Shown here: positions 21,100 to 29,820 of the stretch, one piece after another | Layout: every line of letters starts with the position of its first letter | Numbering within the stretch: the stretch's first letter is position 1 | Source: JBARDN01 sp963755705 | Lineage (GTDB): Bacteria > Desulfobacterota > Binatia > Binatales > Binataceae | Length of the DNA stretch: 64,000 nucleotides | Assembly: GCA_963755705.1 (NCBI GenBank) | Contig: CAVWKW010000001.1 | Span: 124,001-188,000 of the forward strand | Direction: 5' to 3' | Made by a program: the position numbers and the translations under genes | The notes under the pieces: model-generated | What the model was told of the DNA's origin: nothing | Seen by the model: only the letters and a program-made list of their open reading frames with translations | Databases searched by the model: none

Positions 21100-21132
21100 A
21101 AAAACCCGATCCCTGGCGCGAAAGGATCGGGC
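21100..21132 (-). terminator. Intrinsic terminator of the B12 riboswitch
   Basis: On the minus strand CCCGATCC and GGATCGGG form a strong stem followed by TTTTTC, between aptamer and receptor start. It is the expected OFF switch when cobalamin is bound. Confidence 0.85.
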
Positions 21133-21187
21133 TTCGAGCCGTGAACGGCTCGCCGCCACCCTCCCCGCGGAAGGCAGACATTAGTAG

Positions 21188-21345
21188 CCCGGCCGGTCTC
21201 CTGGCTTGGGGTTCGTCCTCGGGCCCGCCTTCCCGCCTAAAGGCAGTGGCATCGATGGGCCGTCGTCCCCCGTCACAGTTGCGGGGCAGCACCGGAATTT
21301 CACCGGCTTCCCGAACACCGGGCGCGGGCAAACAATTACGCCCGA
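21188..21345 (-). promoter_or_regulatory. Cobalamin (B12) riboswitch
   Basis: On the minus strand the conserved core is clear: GGGAAGCCGGTGAAATTCCG, then GTGCTGCCCCGCAACTGTGA (the B12 box), GCCACTG, GGGAAGGCG and AGCCAGGAGACCGGCC. It lies between divergent cobU and the receptor gene and points at the receptor, with its own terminator downstream. Confidence 0.97.
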
Positions 21346-21424
21346 AGAGTTTTGCAGTCAACCCGCTGCAACTGGCGGTTCTGATTCGAAGCGGACGCGG
21401 CGGCGGTGTAGTCTCGAATCCTCG

Positions 21425-21952
21425 ATGGGGAAGATCACCCTGATTACTGGTGGAGCGCGCAGCGGAAAGAGCGCGCACGCACTCGAACTCGCGGATCACT
21501 ACCGCGAGGCCCGGCGCTATTTCGTCGCGACCGCAGAGGCGCTCGACGACGAGATGACGGCGCGCATCGAGCGCCACAGGGCCGATCGCGCCGCGGATTT
21601 CACCACGGTCGAAGAGCCGGTCAATCTTGCCAGCGCGCTGGAAGGACTGAACGCCCGCGCAGATCTGGTAGTGCTCGATTGTTTGACGCTTTGGGTTTCC
21701 AACCTGATGCGTGTGTATTCCGCAGGGAGCGAAGAGTCGTTCATCGCCGATGCGGACGCGCTGGCAGGGGTGATGCTTACCGCGCCGTTTGCCACGCTCG
21801 TCATAACCGACGAGGTTGGTTCCGCCATCGTGCCGGACAATCCCGTAGCGCGCCGCTTTCGGGATCTGCTTGGATGGACCAATCAAACCATCGCGAAGGT
21901 CGCAACCGAAGTAATTCTGATGGTCGCCGGATATCCTGTGCGCGTGAAGTAG
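21425..21952 (+). CDS. cobU: Adenosylcobinamide kinase/adenosylcobinamide-phosphate guanylyltransferase
   Basis: 175 residues. Phosphorylates adenosylcobinamide and then transfers GMP to it in nucleotide-loop assembly. P-loop GGARSGKS at residue 9; the guanylylated His lies in RIERHRADRA; LDCLTLWVSNLM and ITDEVGSAIVP follow, all typical of CobU. ATG at 21425 gives the family length; the longer in-frame extension runs through the antisense of the riboswitch and is not coding. Convergent with cobS, 7 bases apart. Confidence 0.95.
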   Translation: MGKITLITGGARSGKSAHALELADHYREARRYFVATAEALDDEMTARIERHRADRAADFTTVEEPVNLASALEGLNARADLVVLDCLTLWVSNLMRVYSAGSEESFIADADALAGVMLTAPFATLVITDEVGSAIVPDNPVARRFRDLLGWTNQTIAKVATEVILMVAGYPVRVK

Positions 21953-21959
21953 CGTGCGC

Positions 21960-22742
21960 TCAGCGCGCGAAGAGAATCAGCACCGCAATCTCGACGATCT
22001 CCCCACATGCGCCGATAAGATCACCCGTCACTCCGCCCAGCCATCGGCGATAAAACGCGCGCATCGCGAGGACGATCACAATCGCGGCCAGCATCGCGCA
22101 GAGGATTGTCCACAAGCCGAGTGGAAGCATCGCGGCTACGACGGTGAGGCTCGCGATCGTCAGATTCCGCCGCTCGGATTTGCCGTCGAGTAGCACGCTG
22201 CCGGCGCCCTCCGCGCGCAAATAGGGGATTCGGTCCGCGACCGCGACCATCGCCCAGCGCGCAAGTCCCACCGCCGCAAAAATCGCGGTGTAGCGGCGAG
22301 CTCCGTAAAGCGTCGCGAGCGCGACAACCTTGAGCGCGAGCGCGAAAAAAATCGCGGCGGCACCGAAGCTGCCGATCCGGCTATCGCGCAGAATCACCAG
22401 CGCTCGATCGCGATCGCGGCCTGCGCCAAGAGCGTCCGCCGTGTCGGCAAGTCCATCCAGATGCAGCGCGCCGGTGGCGATCGTCAACGAGAGCACGATC
22501 AGGATCGAGCGAACGGTCAGATCGAAAAAGCGCGCGAGAATGAAATCCTCGAGTGAAAGCGCGACCGCGATCGCGAACCCGATCAGCGGGAACCATCCGA
22601 AGGACGCGGCCACCGATTCATCGTCGATCCGACCGCGCGGTAGTGTCGGAACGATAGTTAGAAAGCTGGCTGCGATCCGCAACTCGGCAACCATTCCGCC
22701 TGCGGACGGGTCGAGCGGTCCGGTGTCTGGCGCGGCGCTCAT
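21960..22742 (-). CDS. cobS: Adenosylcobinamide-GDP ribazoletransferase (cobalamin synthase)
   Basis: 260-residue polytopic membrane enzyme that joins AdoCbi-GDP with alpha-ribazole (phosphate), the last step of B12 assembly. Signature GALHLDGLADTADALGAGRD (metal-binding DGxAD) and the C-terminal GGVTGDLIGACGEIVEI are intact. The frame stays open upstream inside cobT, but the start is ATG 22742 (or GTG 22748 overlapping the cobT stop). Last gene of the cobT-side operon. Confidence 0.95.
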   Translation of the reverse strand: MSAAPDTGPLDPSAGGMVAELRIAASFLTIVPTLPRGRIDDESVAASFGWFPLIGFAIAVALSLEDFILARFFDLTVRSILIVLSLTIATGALHLDGLADTADALGAGRDRDRALVILRDSRIGSFGAAAIFFALALKVVALATLYGARRYTAIFAAVGLARWAMVAVADRIPYLRAEGAGSVLLDGKSERRNLTIASLTVVAAMLPLGLWTILCAMLAAIVIVLAMRAFYRRWLGGVTGDLIGACGEIVEIAVLILFAR

Positions 22743-22747
22743 CGCCA

Positions 22748-23812
22748 CTACGGTAGCTTGCCCGACACGCCGGCCGATTCGAACGTCGCCATCGAGTGAT
22801 ACATCGCCAGCGCCGCTTCCAGCAGGTTCATCGCCAGCGCCGCGCCGGTCCCCTCGCCCAAGCGCATCCCGAGATCGAGAAGCGGCTGCACGCGCATCCG
22901 ATCGAGCGCGCGCGAATGGCCGCCCTCGGCCGAGCGATGCGCGAAAATCAGGTAATCGAACAGGCCCGGACGAATTCGCTCTGCCGCCGATGCGGCCGCG
23001 GTAGCGATAAATCCGTCCACCACGACCGGAATACTCAGCGCCGCGCCAGCGAGACATACACCCGCCATCGCGGCGATTTCGAATCCTCCGACGGCCGCAA
23101 GGATCGCCTCGCCGCCGGTGAGCGCATCGCGATGAAGTTCGAGCGCGCGCTCGAGCACCGCAGCCTTGCGGCGCACGCCCGCGTCGTCCAGTCCAGTACC
23201 GCGTCCCGCAAGATCGGTCGGGGCAAGGCCGGTCGTTGCGCACAGGATCGCCGCGGCCGAAGTGCTGTTGGCGATACCCATCTCGCCGATTCCGATAACG
23301 GTCGCGCCCGACGCGGCAATCTGCCGCGCGATCTCGATACCGGTTTCGATCGCGTGGCGCACCTCGTGCGCAGTCATCGCGGGCCGATGCGCGAAATTCG
23401 CGGTGCCCGCACCGATTCGGCGATAGATGACGCCGGCGAGCGGCGCCGCGCTGGTATCGGTCTTCACGCCGACGTCGAACACCAGGAGCTGGTAGCCGAA
23501 GCGCCGCGCCAGCACGCTGATCGCAGCGCCGCCGCCGGCAATATTGCGCAGCATTTCGAGCGTGACCGCCTGCGGAAACGCGCTGACGCCCTCTTCGGCG
23601 ATACCATGGTCCGCGACGAACACCGCAAGCGCGCCCCCACCCATCCGCGCCGCGGCGTCGCCGCGAATCGCCGCGTAGCGCTGCACGATCTCCTCAAGCC
23701 GACCGAGGCTGCCGGGAGGTTTGGTGAGTGAATCGAGCCGCGTCGATGCGACGCGCGCGGCGGCGGCGTCGAGCGGGGCGATCGCGGCGATCGTTTCTTC
23801 GAGAAGCGTCAT
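22748..23812 (-). CDS. cobT: Nicotinate-nucleotide:dimethylbenzimidazole phosphoribosyltransferase
   Basis: 354 residues. Makes alpha-ribazole phosphate from DMB and nicotinate mononucleotide, activating the lower ligand of B12. LTKPPGSLGRLEEIVQRYAA, VFVADHGIAEEGVSAFPQAV, GIGEMGIANSTSAAAIL and the catalytic Glu in MRLGEGTGAALAMNLLEAAL are all present. Placed between cobD and cobS; with bluB nearby, DMB supply and use are encoded together. Confidence 0.96.
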   Translation of the reverse strand: MTLLEETIAAIAPLDAAAARVASTRLDSLTKPPGSLGRLEEIVQRYAAIRGDAAARMGGGALAVFVADHGIAEEGVSAFPQAVTLEMLRNIAGGGAAISVLARRFGYQLLVFDVGVKTDTSAAPLAGVIYRRIGAGTANFAHRPAMTAHEVRHAIETGIEIARQIAASGATVIGIGEMGIANSTSAAAILCATTGLAPTDLAGRGTGLDDAGVRRKAAVLERALELHRDALTGGEAILAAVGGFEIAAMAGVCLAGAALSIPVVVDGFIATAAASAAERIRPGLFDYLIFAHRSAEGGHSRALDRMRVQPLLDLGMRLGEGTGAALAMNLLEAALAMYHSMATFESAGVSGKLP

Positions 23813-23852
23813 CGGAAGTTCGCGCCTATCGCATCATGCAGCCGCGCGCGTA

Positions 23853-24926
23853 TCAACCTGCTCGGCGTGCGGTGACCCATCGCGCCGCAGCGGCGACCAG
23901 GCGCTGGTTTTCGGCGCGCAGCCGAATTCCGATCCGGTAGAGTCCCGCGCCCGCACCCGGCATCGTCGCCAGGTCGCGTATCGTGATCCCCTCGCGCAGC
24001 AGCTGTGCCGCGAATGCGCCCGGTGCCGGCTCTTCGGCAATTCGCAGCATCAGAAAGTTTGCGGCCGAAGAAAAAACGTGAATCCCGCGGAGCGCACCGA
24101 GCGTCTGCGCGAGAAATTCCCGCTCGGCCGCAATCACCGTGCGTGTATGCGCGAGAAAATCCTCCGCCGCCGCGATACAAGCGAGCCCGACAGCCTCCGC
24201 CGCGACGTTCACCGACCACGGTTCGATTGCCGCGGCAAGATTCTCGATTGCCGCCGGCGCCGCGACGATACATCCGAGCCGAAGACCCGGAATCGCAAAT
24301 GACTTGGTGAGCGAGCGCAGCACGTACAGACCAGGACACGCCGCGGCGAGCTGTGCCGACGATTCGGCGCCCGTAAAATCGATGAACGCTTCGTCAAAAA
24401 CGCACAGCGCGTCGCGGCTCGCGCAGCGCTCCGCAATATCGCTCGCTGCGCCCGTGGAGATCATCGACCCGGTTGGACTGTTGGGACGTCCGACGAAGAC
24501 AGCGCGCGCACCGGCCTCGAGCGCGTTGTCGATATCGGCGAGATCGAGCGCGTAGCCGCGGCTTGGATCGAGGCGGATCGGCGACGCCGCAACGCCGGCT
24601 ATCGCGAGGGCGTTGGCGAATTCGCTGAAGGTCGGGATTGCGATCGCAGCGCGCGGGACACCGAGCGCGCGCGCGAGCACATGAATCAACTGGGTCGTGC
24701 CGTTGCCGGCCAGAACATTTACGGGCTCGACGCCCAGCCACTTCGCAAGTGCGCGTTCGAGCCGCTCGCTGCGCGCCGGCGGATACGCGCCGATTTGCGC
24801 GGCGGCGTCGCGATACGCGGCGATCGCGGACGCCGGCGGCCCCAGCGAATTGATGCTGGCGCTGAAGTCAAGCGTTCCGGCGGAAGGGTTACCGCCGTGG
24901 TGCCGGTCGATTGGAATGACGCTCAT
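23853..24926 (-). CDS. cobD: L-threonine-O-3-phosphate decarboxylase (Salmonella CobD type)
   Basis: 357-residue PLP enzyme of aminotransferase fold I that makes (R)-1-aminopropan-2-ol phosphate for the nucleotide-loop linker. N-terminal HGGNPSAGTLDFSASINSLG is the family hallmark; FVGRPNSPTGSMI follows; the PLP lysine is in RSLTKSFAIPGLRLG. Start chosen at ATG 24926 (MSVIPIDRHHGGNP), 16 bases after the cbiB stop. A general histidinol-phosphate aminotransferase role is unlikely given the neighbours. Confidence 0.9.
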   Translation of the reverse strand: MSVIPIDRHHGGNPSAGTLDFSASINSLGPPASAIAAYRDAAAQIGAYPPARSERLERALAKWLGVEPVNVLAGNGTTQLIHVLARALGVPRAAIAIPTFSEFANALAIAGVAASPIRLDPSRGYALDLADIDNALEAGARAVFVGRPNSPTGSMISTGAASDIAERCASRDALCVFDEAFIDFTGAESSAQLAAACPGLYVLRSLTKSFAIPGLRLGCIVAAPAAIENLAAAIEPWSVNVAAEAVGLACIAAAEDFLAHTRTVIAAEREFLAQTLGALRGIHVFSSAANFLMLRIAEEPAPGAFAAQLLREGITIRDLATMPGAGAGLYRIGIRLRAENQRLVAAAARWVTARRAG

Positions 24927-24942
24927 AATAAGGCGACGATCT

Positions 24943-25911
24943 TCATAAAATCTGGAGAAACCACCGCGCCGCCGCAAGGACGACAAATGCGATTAGCGTC
25001 GCGATGCGCAATAGGTTTCGTGCGGCCGCGATATCCGCGCCGGTGGCGTCGCGTCCGGATGCGCTTAGAACCGCGCGCGGTTCTAGTTCGCCGCCATATA
25101 TCGCGGTGCCGCCGAGCCTCACGCCCAGCGCACCCGCCATCGCGGCTTCGGGATAACCCGCGTTGGGGCTCGCGTGCGAACGCGCGTCGGCAAAGACTGC
25201 CGCGATGGCTTCGTGCGCGCGGGCGGCGGTCAACTGCGCCGCGAGAGCGATAAAGATCGCGGTCAGCCGCGCGGGAATCCAGTTGGCGAGGTCATCGAGG
25301 CGCGCGGCGGCGCGGCCGAAGAACAGGTAGCGTTCGTCACGATATCCGATCATCGAATCGAGCGTGTTGATCGCCTTGTACGCGATCGCCGCGGCTGGAC
25401 CGCCAGCGAACAGGTACAGAACCGGCGCGATAACGCCGTCGCTCGCGTTCTCGGCCACCGATTCGATGCAGGCCTGCGCCATCGCGGCGCGATCGAGGGC
25501 GTCCGGGTCACGCCCCACCAGCGCGGGAATCGCCCGCCGTGCCGCAGTGTCATCGCCTGCTGCCAGTGCGCCCTCGACGCCACCCGCAGCCTGATCGAGT
25601 CCGCGCAGCGCGAGCGTGGTCCACGCGATCGCGACCGCGGCCAAAGCGCCCATTATCGGATGAATCCAATTCGCGAGCGCGACCACCCCCCACGCCGCGA
25701 ACGTCGAGATCGCGACGACGCCCACCGTCAGAATCGTTCCGCGCACGAGGTCGCGCCCCGGATTTCCGTTGCGCAAGAGACGTTCGCCGCGCTCAATTAG
25801 CCTTCCGATCGCACGCACCGGATGTGGCAGCCATCGCGGATCCCCGAGCACAACGTCGAGTGCGAGTGCTCCCGCGATGAGCGGGATCGAAAGATGAAAT
25901 GCGTAGCTCAC
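24943..25911 (-). CDS. cbiB: Adenosylcobinamide-phosphate synthase
   Basis: 322-residue membrane protein that attaches aminopropanol phosphate to adenosylcobyric acid. DVVLGDPRWLPHPVRAIGRL is the diagnostic N-terminal motif; ACIESVAENASDGVIAPVLY and AYKAINTLDSMIGYR, SHASPNAGYPEAAMAGALGV are further family blocks. Starts with GTG overlapping the cbiZ stop (GTGA). Confidence 0.95.
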   Translation of the reverse strand: MSYAFHLSIPLIAGALALDVVLGDPRWLPHPVRAIGRLIERGERLLRNGNPGRDLVRGTILTVGVVAISTFAAWGVVALANWIHPIMGALAAVAIAWTTLALRGLDQAAGGVEGALAAGDDTAARRAIPALVGRDPDALDRAAMAQACIESVAENASDGVIAPVLYLFAGGPAAAIAYKAINTLDSMIGYRDERYLFFGRAAARLDDLANWIPARLTAIFIALAAQLTAARAHEAIAAVFADARSHASPNAGYPEAAMAGALGVRLGGTAIYGGELEPRAVLSASGRDATGADIAAARNLLRIATLIAFVVLAAARWFLQIL

Positions 25912-26581
25912 AATCGGCTGCGTGCAATCGCGCGCGCGCAGCTCTTAAGCGCCGCGCGCGCGATAAGCTCGCCCACCAGCGTATGCTTGCCGCACCATGG
26001 ATGAGCGCGCGGGCCGATGGGCGCCGCGATGACCATACAGTCGGTGCCAGTGCCGGTCGCGGGTAGCCCCGAACGCGTGCTGATGATTCCCGCCTGCTGC
26101 ACCGCGAGCACGCGCGCCTCGGTCGCAATCTGGATCGCCTCGGCCATCGCGGAAACGCCGAGCGGCTGATTTATCGCGACAATCAGGTTGATTGTCCCAG
26201 GTCTCGTGTCGGCGACCGTCGCGCGATCCCCGGCACGCAGTGCATTGGAGCACCCCGCAGTGCACCAGGCGGCCACCGCGAGCGCGCCGCGCCGTATGCA
26301 CACATAGGCGGCGTCGGTGACTTGCGCCCCCGTCATCATTGCCACTGTGGATGCAGCGGCGGCCGCGCCGGGTTCGAGCGCGCGGATCCGCCGGCGCAGA
26401 TATGCGCCGGGAACTCCGTCGCGCGACGATTATCCCGATCAACCTGATGATTGCTGATGAGCCGCGTGCGCGCGTAGCCCCCGCCGAGTGGGGCCCACCC
26501 GAGAGTGCGATAGGGCGCAGGAAACCGCACGATCAGGGTGCGCGCCGTGATTCGCCATCGCCACGGAACGGGATGCTTCAA
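25908..26581 (-). pseudogene. cbiZ: Adenosylcobinamide amidohydrolase CbiZ, split by a one-base frameshift
   Basis: CbiZ removes the loop from foreign corrinoids so they can be rebuilt with a new base. The N-terminal half from ATG 26581 reads RTLGWAPLGGGYARTRLISN, HQVDRDNRRATEF. The C-terminal half (GAYLRRRIRALEPG, VAMMTGAQVTDAAYVCIRRG, GTINLIVAINQPL, GTGTDCMVIAAP, CGKHTLVGELIARA) is in another frame. Adding a single G in the CCGG near 26408 would restore FPGAYLRRRI, so I read one gene with a one-base deletion. It may be a real mutation or an assembly error; the rest is well conserved, which favours error or a recent event. Confidence 0.82.
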
Positions 26582-26587
26582 GCTCGG

Positions 26588-27424
26588 CTACTGCTCGGCT
26601 GGCACTTCGTCAGGCAGGATCGCGCGCCAGATCTTGGGGTTTTCGATCTCGCGCACCAGTGGGTCCGCGCGGTCGGGCGCACCTGTCCACGAATCAAGGT
26701 GAATCAACTCGCGCGGCGGCAATCGTTCGGCCCATCCGGCGCTTGCGAGCAGCGGCCGCAGTGGAAACTCCTTCACGTAGCCCATGCATAGGTAGGCCAG
26801 CGGAATCACTCCCTGCGGAATCGCGAAGATTTCCTCCAACGCGTCGTTGCGCAGAATACTGACCCATCCCACCCCCAGACCCTCGGCGCGCGCTGCCAGC
26901 CAGATATTCTCGACCGCGAGACAGGCCGAGTAGATCTCGACCTCGCGGATACTGACCTTGCCGAGCACGCTCTTGCCGAAGCGTCCGGGGGTGCAGGTGA
27001 CAAGCAGATTGATCGGAGCGTCGAGAATGCCCTCGAGCTTGAGTGAGAGGAATTTCTCGCGACGCGCGCCGGTGAACTTGGCGGCGTTCTTGGCGCGTTC
27101 GGATTCGAAAACTTGCTTCACCTTTTCACGGTGTTTGCGGTCTCGGATAACGATGAAATCCCACGGCTGCGTGAAGCCGACGCTGGCTGCGTGATGCGCC
27201 GCAATCAGCACTCGCGCGAGTGTCGCGTCGGGAATCGGGCCGGGCAGGAACTCGCGGATGTCGCGGCGATGGAAAATCGCCTCGTACAATCCGCGCTTCA
27301 GATCGACCGGAAACTCGTGCGTGCGCGTGCGTCGCGAAACCGGCGATAGCGCTGGCGCCGAAACAGATGCCGAGGATGAAGCCGATGACGACCGCGTCGG
27401 GCGCTTGCGGATCGCGCCCGGCAT
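26588..27424 (-). CDS. bluB: 5,6-dimethylbenzimidazole synthase
   Basis: Nitroreductase-fold enzyme that cleaves reduced FMN with oxygen to make DMB, the lower base of B12. YEAIFHRRDIREFLPGPIPD contains the conserved RRDxR; GFTQPWDFIVIRD and GVGWVSILRNDALEEIFAIP (with the catalytic-site Ser) are BluB-specific. The 278-residue frame has a Ser/Arg-rich N-terminus of about 35 residues without homology, so the true start may lie inside; the annotated ATG overlaps the tpx stop by one base. Needs O2, so the organism meets oxygen. Confidence 0.9.
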   Translation of the reverse strand: MPGAIRKRPTRSSSASSSASVSAPALSPVSRRTRTHEFPVDLKRGLYEAIFHRRDIREFLPGPIPDATLARVLIAAHHAASVGFTQPWDFIVIRDRKHREKVKQVFESERAKNAAKFTGARREKFLSLKLEGILDAPINLLVTCTPGRFGKSVLGKVSIREVEIYSACLAVENIWLAARAEGLGVGWVSILRNDALEEIFAIPQGVIPLAYLCMGYVKEFPLRPLLASAGWAERLPPRELIHLDSWTGAPDRADPLVREIENPKIWRAILPDEVPAEQ

Positions 27425-27948
27425 CAGGCGCCCGCCGCCTTTTTCGCGGCGTTCAGCGCTGAGTCGTAGTCCGGATGGTTGGCGACTTCCTTAACGTACT
27501 CGACATGAGTGACGTTGTCGTTTTTGTCGACCACGAATACCGCGCGTGCGAGCAGGTGCAGCTCCTTTATCAGCGCGCCGTACTTTTCGCCGAACTCGGC
27601 CGAGCGGTAGTCGCTGAGCATCGTGACCTTGTCCACCCCGGCCGCCGCGCACCATCGCGCCTGCGCGAACGGCAGGTCCATCGAGATCGTCAGGATCTGC
27701 ACGTCGCCCGGAAGCTTCGAGGCTTCTTCGTTGAAGCGGCGAGTCTCGGCGTCGCACACGGGAGTATCGACCGAAGGTACGGCGCTGATGATCTTGACCT
27801 TGCCCTTGAATTGATCGAGCGAAGCGGGTGCGAGTCCCTTTCCGACTGCGCCGAAGGCCGGTGCCTTCTGGCCGACTTTGATTTCGGGACCGACCAGCGT
27901 CATGGGATTACCGCGCATCGTGACCGCGCCTTTGCGTTCTTCAGCCAT
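27424..27948 (-). CDS. tpx: Thiol peroxidase (atypical 2-Cys peroxiredoxin)
   Basis: 174 residues, full length. Reduces H2O2 and alkyl hydroperoxides using thioredoxin. Peroxidatic Cys in SAVPSVDTPVCDAETRRF, resolving Cys in FAQARWCAAAGV; EFGEKYGALIKELHLLARAV is the usual Tpx C-terminal block. AGGAG lies 11 bases before ATG. It heads the B12 salvage operon by overlap with bluB. Confidence 0.95.
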   Translation of the reverse strand: MAEERKGAVTMRGNPMTLVGPEIKVGQKAPAFGAVGKGLAPASLDQFKGKVKIISAVPSVDTPVCDAETRRFNEEASKLPGDVQILTISMDLPFAQARWCAAAGVDKVTMLSDYRSAEFGEKYGALIKELHLLARAVFVVDKNDNVTHVEYVKEVANHPDYDSALNAAKKAAGA

Positions 27949-28109
27949 TGAAGATGAGTCTCCTTGATTAAGTTTATCTCTAGACCGGAATTATTCTGAA
28001 ATTTGCGCGCAGGGATTCTTGCGCCGAAATACTGATCAGCGCAGACCTTCAACTCTAGCCGCTCGGGCGCAAGCCGTAAACCGGCGCCACGCTCCGCTAG
28101 ACGATCGCG

Positions 28110-28496
28110 CTAAAGCCGGTGGATCGCGATACCGAACAGGCCGCCGATTACGAGAGCCGCGTTTACCAGGAACGTGAGGCCCGCACCGGCCGCGCGTTTC
28201 TCGGGCGCTTTGATATATCCCGCCGCGTAGATAATTCGTGCGGCGATGAAAATCAGTCCCAGCGCGATCGCGATCGGGATGCTCAGGTAAGTCGCGAATA
28301 GCCACAACGCCGGAACGAACACGATCAGCGATTCGAGCGTATTCTGATGCGCCCGGAAATAGCGCTCGAAGACCGGATCGCCGGTAGTGGCAGGAGCGGG
28401 AACGTTGTATGTCCCTCGCGCACGACCGACCATGAAACCAAGCAGCAAATACTCGATCAACGCAAGCCCCATAATTGCCGCAACACCGGTCATCAT
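28110..28496 (-). CDS. MAPEG-family membrane protein
   Basis: About 128 residues with four hydrophobic segments. RYFRAHQNTLESLIVFVPAL carries the MAPEG motif (membrane-associated proteins in eicosanoid and glutathione metabolism). AGGAGG sits 5 bases before the ATG at 28496; a GTG at 28502 is too close to that site. Bacterial members are usually glutathione transferases or peroxidases of unknown substrate. Confidence 0.85.
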   Translation of the reverse strand: MMTGVAAIMGLALIEYLLLGFMVGRARGTYNVPAPATTGDPVFERYFRAHQNTLESLIVFVPALWLFATYLSIPIAIALGLIFIAARIIYAAGYIKAPEKRAAGAGLTFLVNAALVIGGLFGIAIHRL

Positions 28497-28528
28497 CCTC
28501 ACCTCCTACCCGCGATCACTTCGGTCGT

Positions 28529-29398
28529 TCACCCGCGATTTCTCTTCCACGTCGCCACGCGCTCAGCCTCGATCCGATCTGCGTCCTCACGTGGCGGCCG
28601 CTCAGGCATCCATCCCTTGGTGTAATCGACGACCTCCCACGTGCGATCGTCCGGATCCCACACGTAGGGCAGTTGGACGATCGTGCCGGGCCGATCTATC
28701 GCCTCGAACGCGCGCATCGCGCCGCCGACGATCCGCCGTTGCAATTCGGGGTCGTTCGGCTTGCCGGTCTGATGCCCCAGCGGGAAATTCAGGAACACCG
28801 CGCGCGGCGGCTTGACCGCCTGCGTAATATCGAGCGCCGAGGTCATCGATAGAGTCGGAATTCCGCTTTCCTCGGCCGCGCGGGCAATCAGTCCAACGGA
28901 CTGATGACATACGGGTCATGCCGGCACCAGGAAGAAGGCGTCGGCATGCGCGCGCCGGAGTTCATCGACGATCTGCGGAGCAAGCTCGTCGCGCACCTTG
29001 CGCGCCGAATAGATCCCGCCCATGAAGCTCAGCGCGGGGTCGCACAACTCGCCAATAACACCCTCGCGCTCGAGCGCGCGCATCGGCTCCAGCGGAAAGA
29101 CGCAGTTGGGATCTTTCTCCGCGTCGGCAGTCTTGTAGCCGAAGTGCCATACGCTCAGATCTTCTCGGCGTGCGTCTTTCGGGATTCGCCTGTACGACGC
29201 GTCCTCGCGATGAAAGCGCGGCTGATCGCGGTACATAATACCGCCTGAGCTGATCAGTGCGACGCGCGACTCGCGAAGCGGCTTACGCAGAGGAGTCCAC
29301 GGGATCGAAGCGGCGTCGTTTTGCACCCAGCGGTACGGCGTGAACTCATCGTACAGCTCGCGCGTGCGAGGAATATATTCGACCGGCATCCGCGTCAC
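28529..29398 (-). CDS. GrdB-like selenoprotein (glycine/sarcosine/betaine reductase selenoprotein B family) with in-frame UGA
   Basis: Two open frames on the minus strand join through TGA at 28918-28916 into one 289-residue protein. Before it: VRDELAPQIVDELRRAHADA, FFLVPA. After it: PVCHQSVGLIARAAEESGIP, TLSMTSALDITQAV. The TGA occupies the first position of a CxxC-like redox motif (U-P-V-C) where relatives have Cys or Sec, residue 161. Both halves match the short GrdB-like family, and a hairpin with SECIS properties follows. Much shorter than true GrdB (over 400 residues), and no other reductase subunits are near, so the reaction is unknown; a thiol/selenol redox role is inferred. Automated calling would truncate it at 160 residues. 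Confidence 0.88.
28887..28905 (-). promoter_or_regulatory. Bacterial SECIS hairpin
   Basis: Minus strand: ATCAGTCC-GTT-GGACTGAT, a perfect 8-bp stem with a G-starting apical loop. The loop lies 18 bases after the UGA, within the usual bacterial SECIS distance. It would recruit SelB with Sec-tRNA. Confidence 0.8.
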
Positions 29399-29820
29399 CT
29401 CTGGAGAATATCATCGCGTCGCAAAGTCATCTTTACCACATACCACATGCGACACGAATCGTCGGCGAATGGCCGTGCCCCATGCGGTCCGATTCTGGAT
29501 GTCGATTAGCGTGGCTGCTCGTCTTCATAAGTTGGTTGCATCAAATTCTTATACAAAAAGTAGCAATTAAATTCTCCGCATTTTTGTCTGAAAAGGGTCT
29601 CTGCGCTCAAAACAGGACATACATGATCAAAACATCAAATTTATCTTAAAATAAGCTAAAATATGCGACGACGTGAATTTCGTCTATATCAGTTGACTTA
29701 GCGACACCATTTTTGCCACAACGGAATTCGACGCGGAAACCCATCGGGCGGCCAGTTTCTGCGAACTCTACTACGGAAATCGGTAGTTCTAGCGCCGCCG
29801 TCAAAAAGGGAGGGGCAAGA
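29399..29820. other. AT-rich intergenic region upstream of collagen-like genes
   Basis: About 420 bases without a supported gene. The part from 29530 to 29700 is clearly lower in GC than its surroundings, with runs such as ATTTATCTTAAAATAAGC. Likely promoter and 5' leader of the collagen-like operon; a TTGACT at 29693 is a possible -35 but no good -10 follows. Confidence 0.45.

Noticed and set aside
21960..23243. 427-residue minus frame as one gene
   Set aside because: Its first part is an off-frame reading of cobT; the real product is cobS from 22742.
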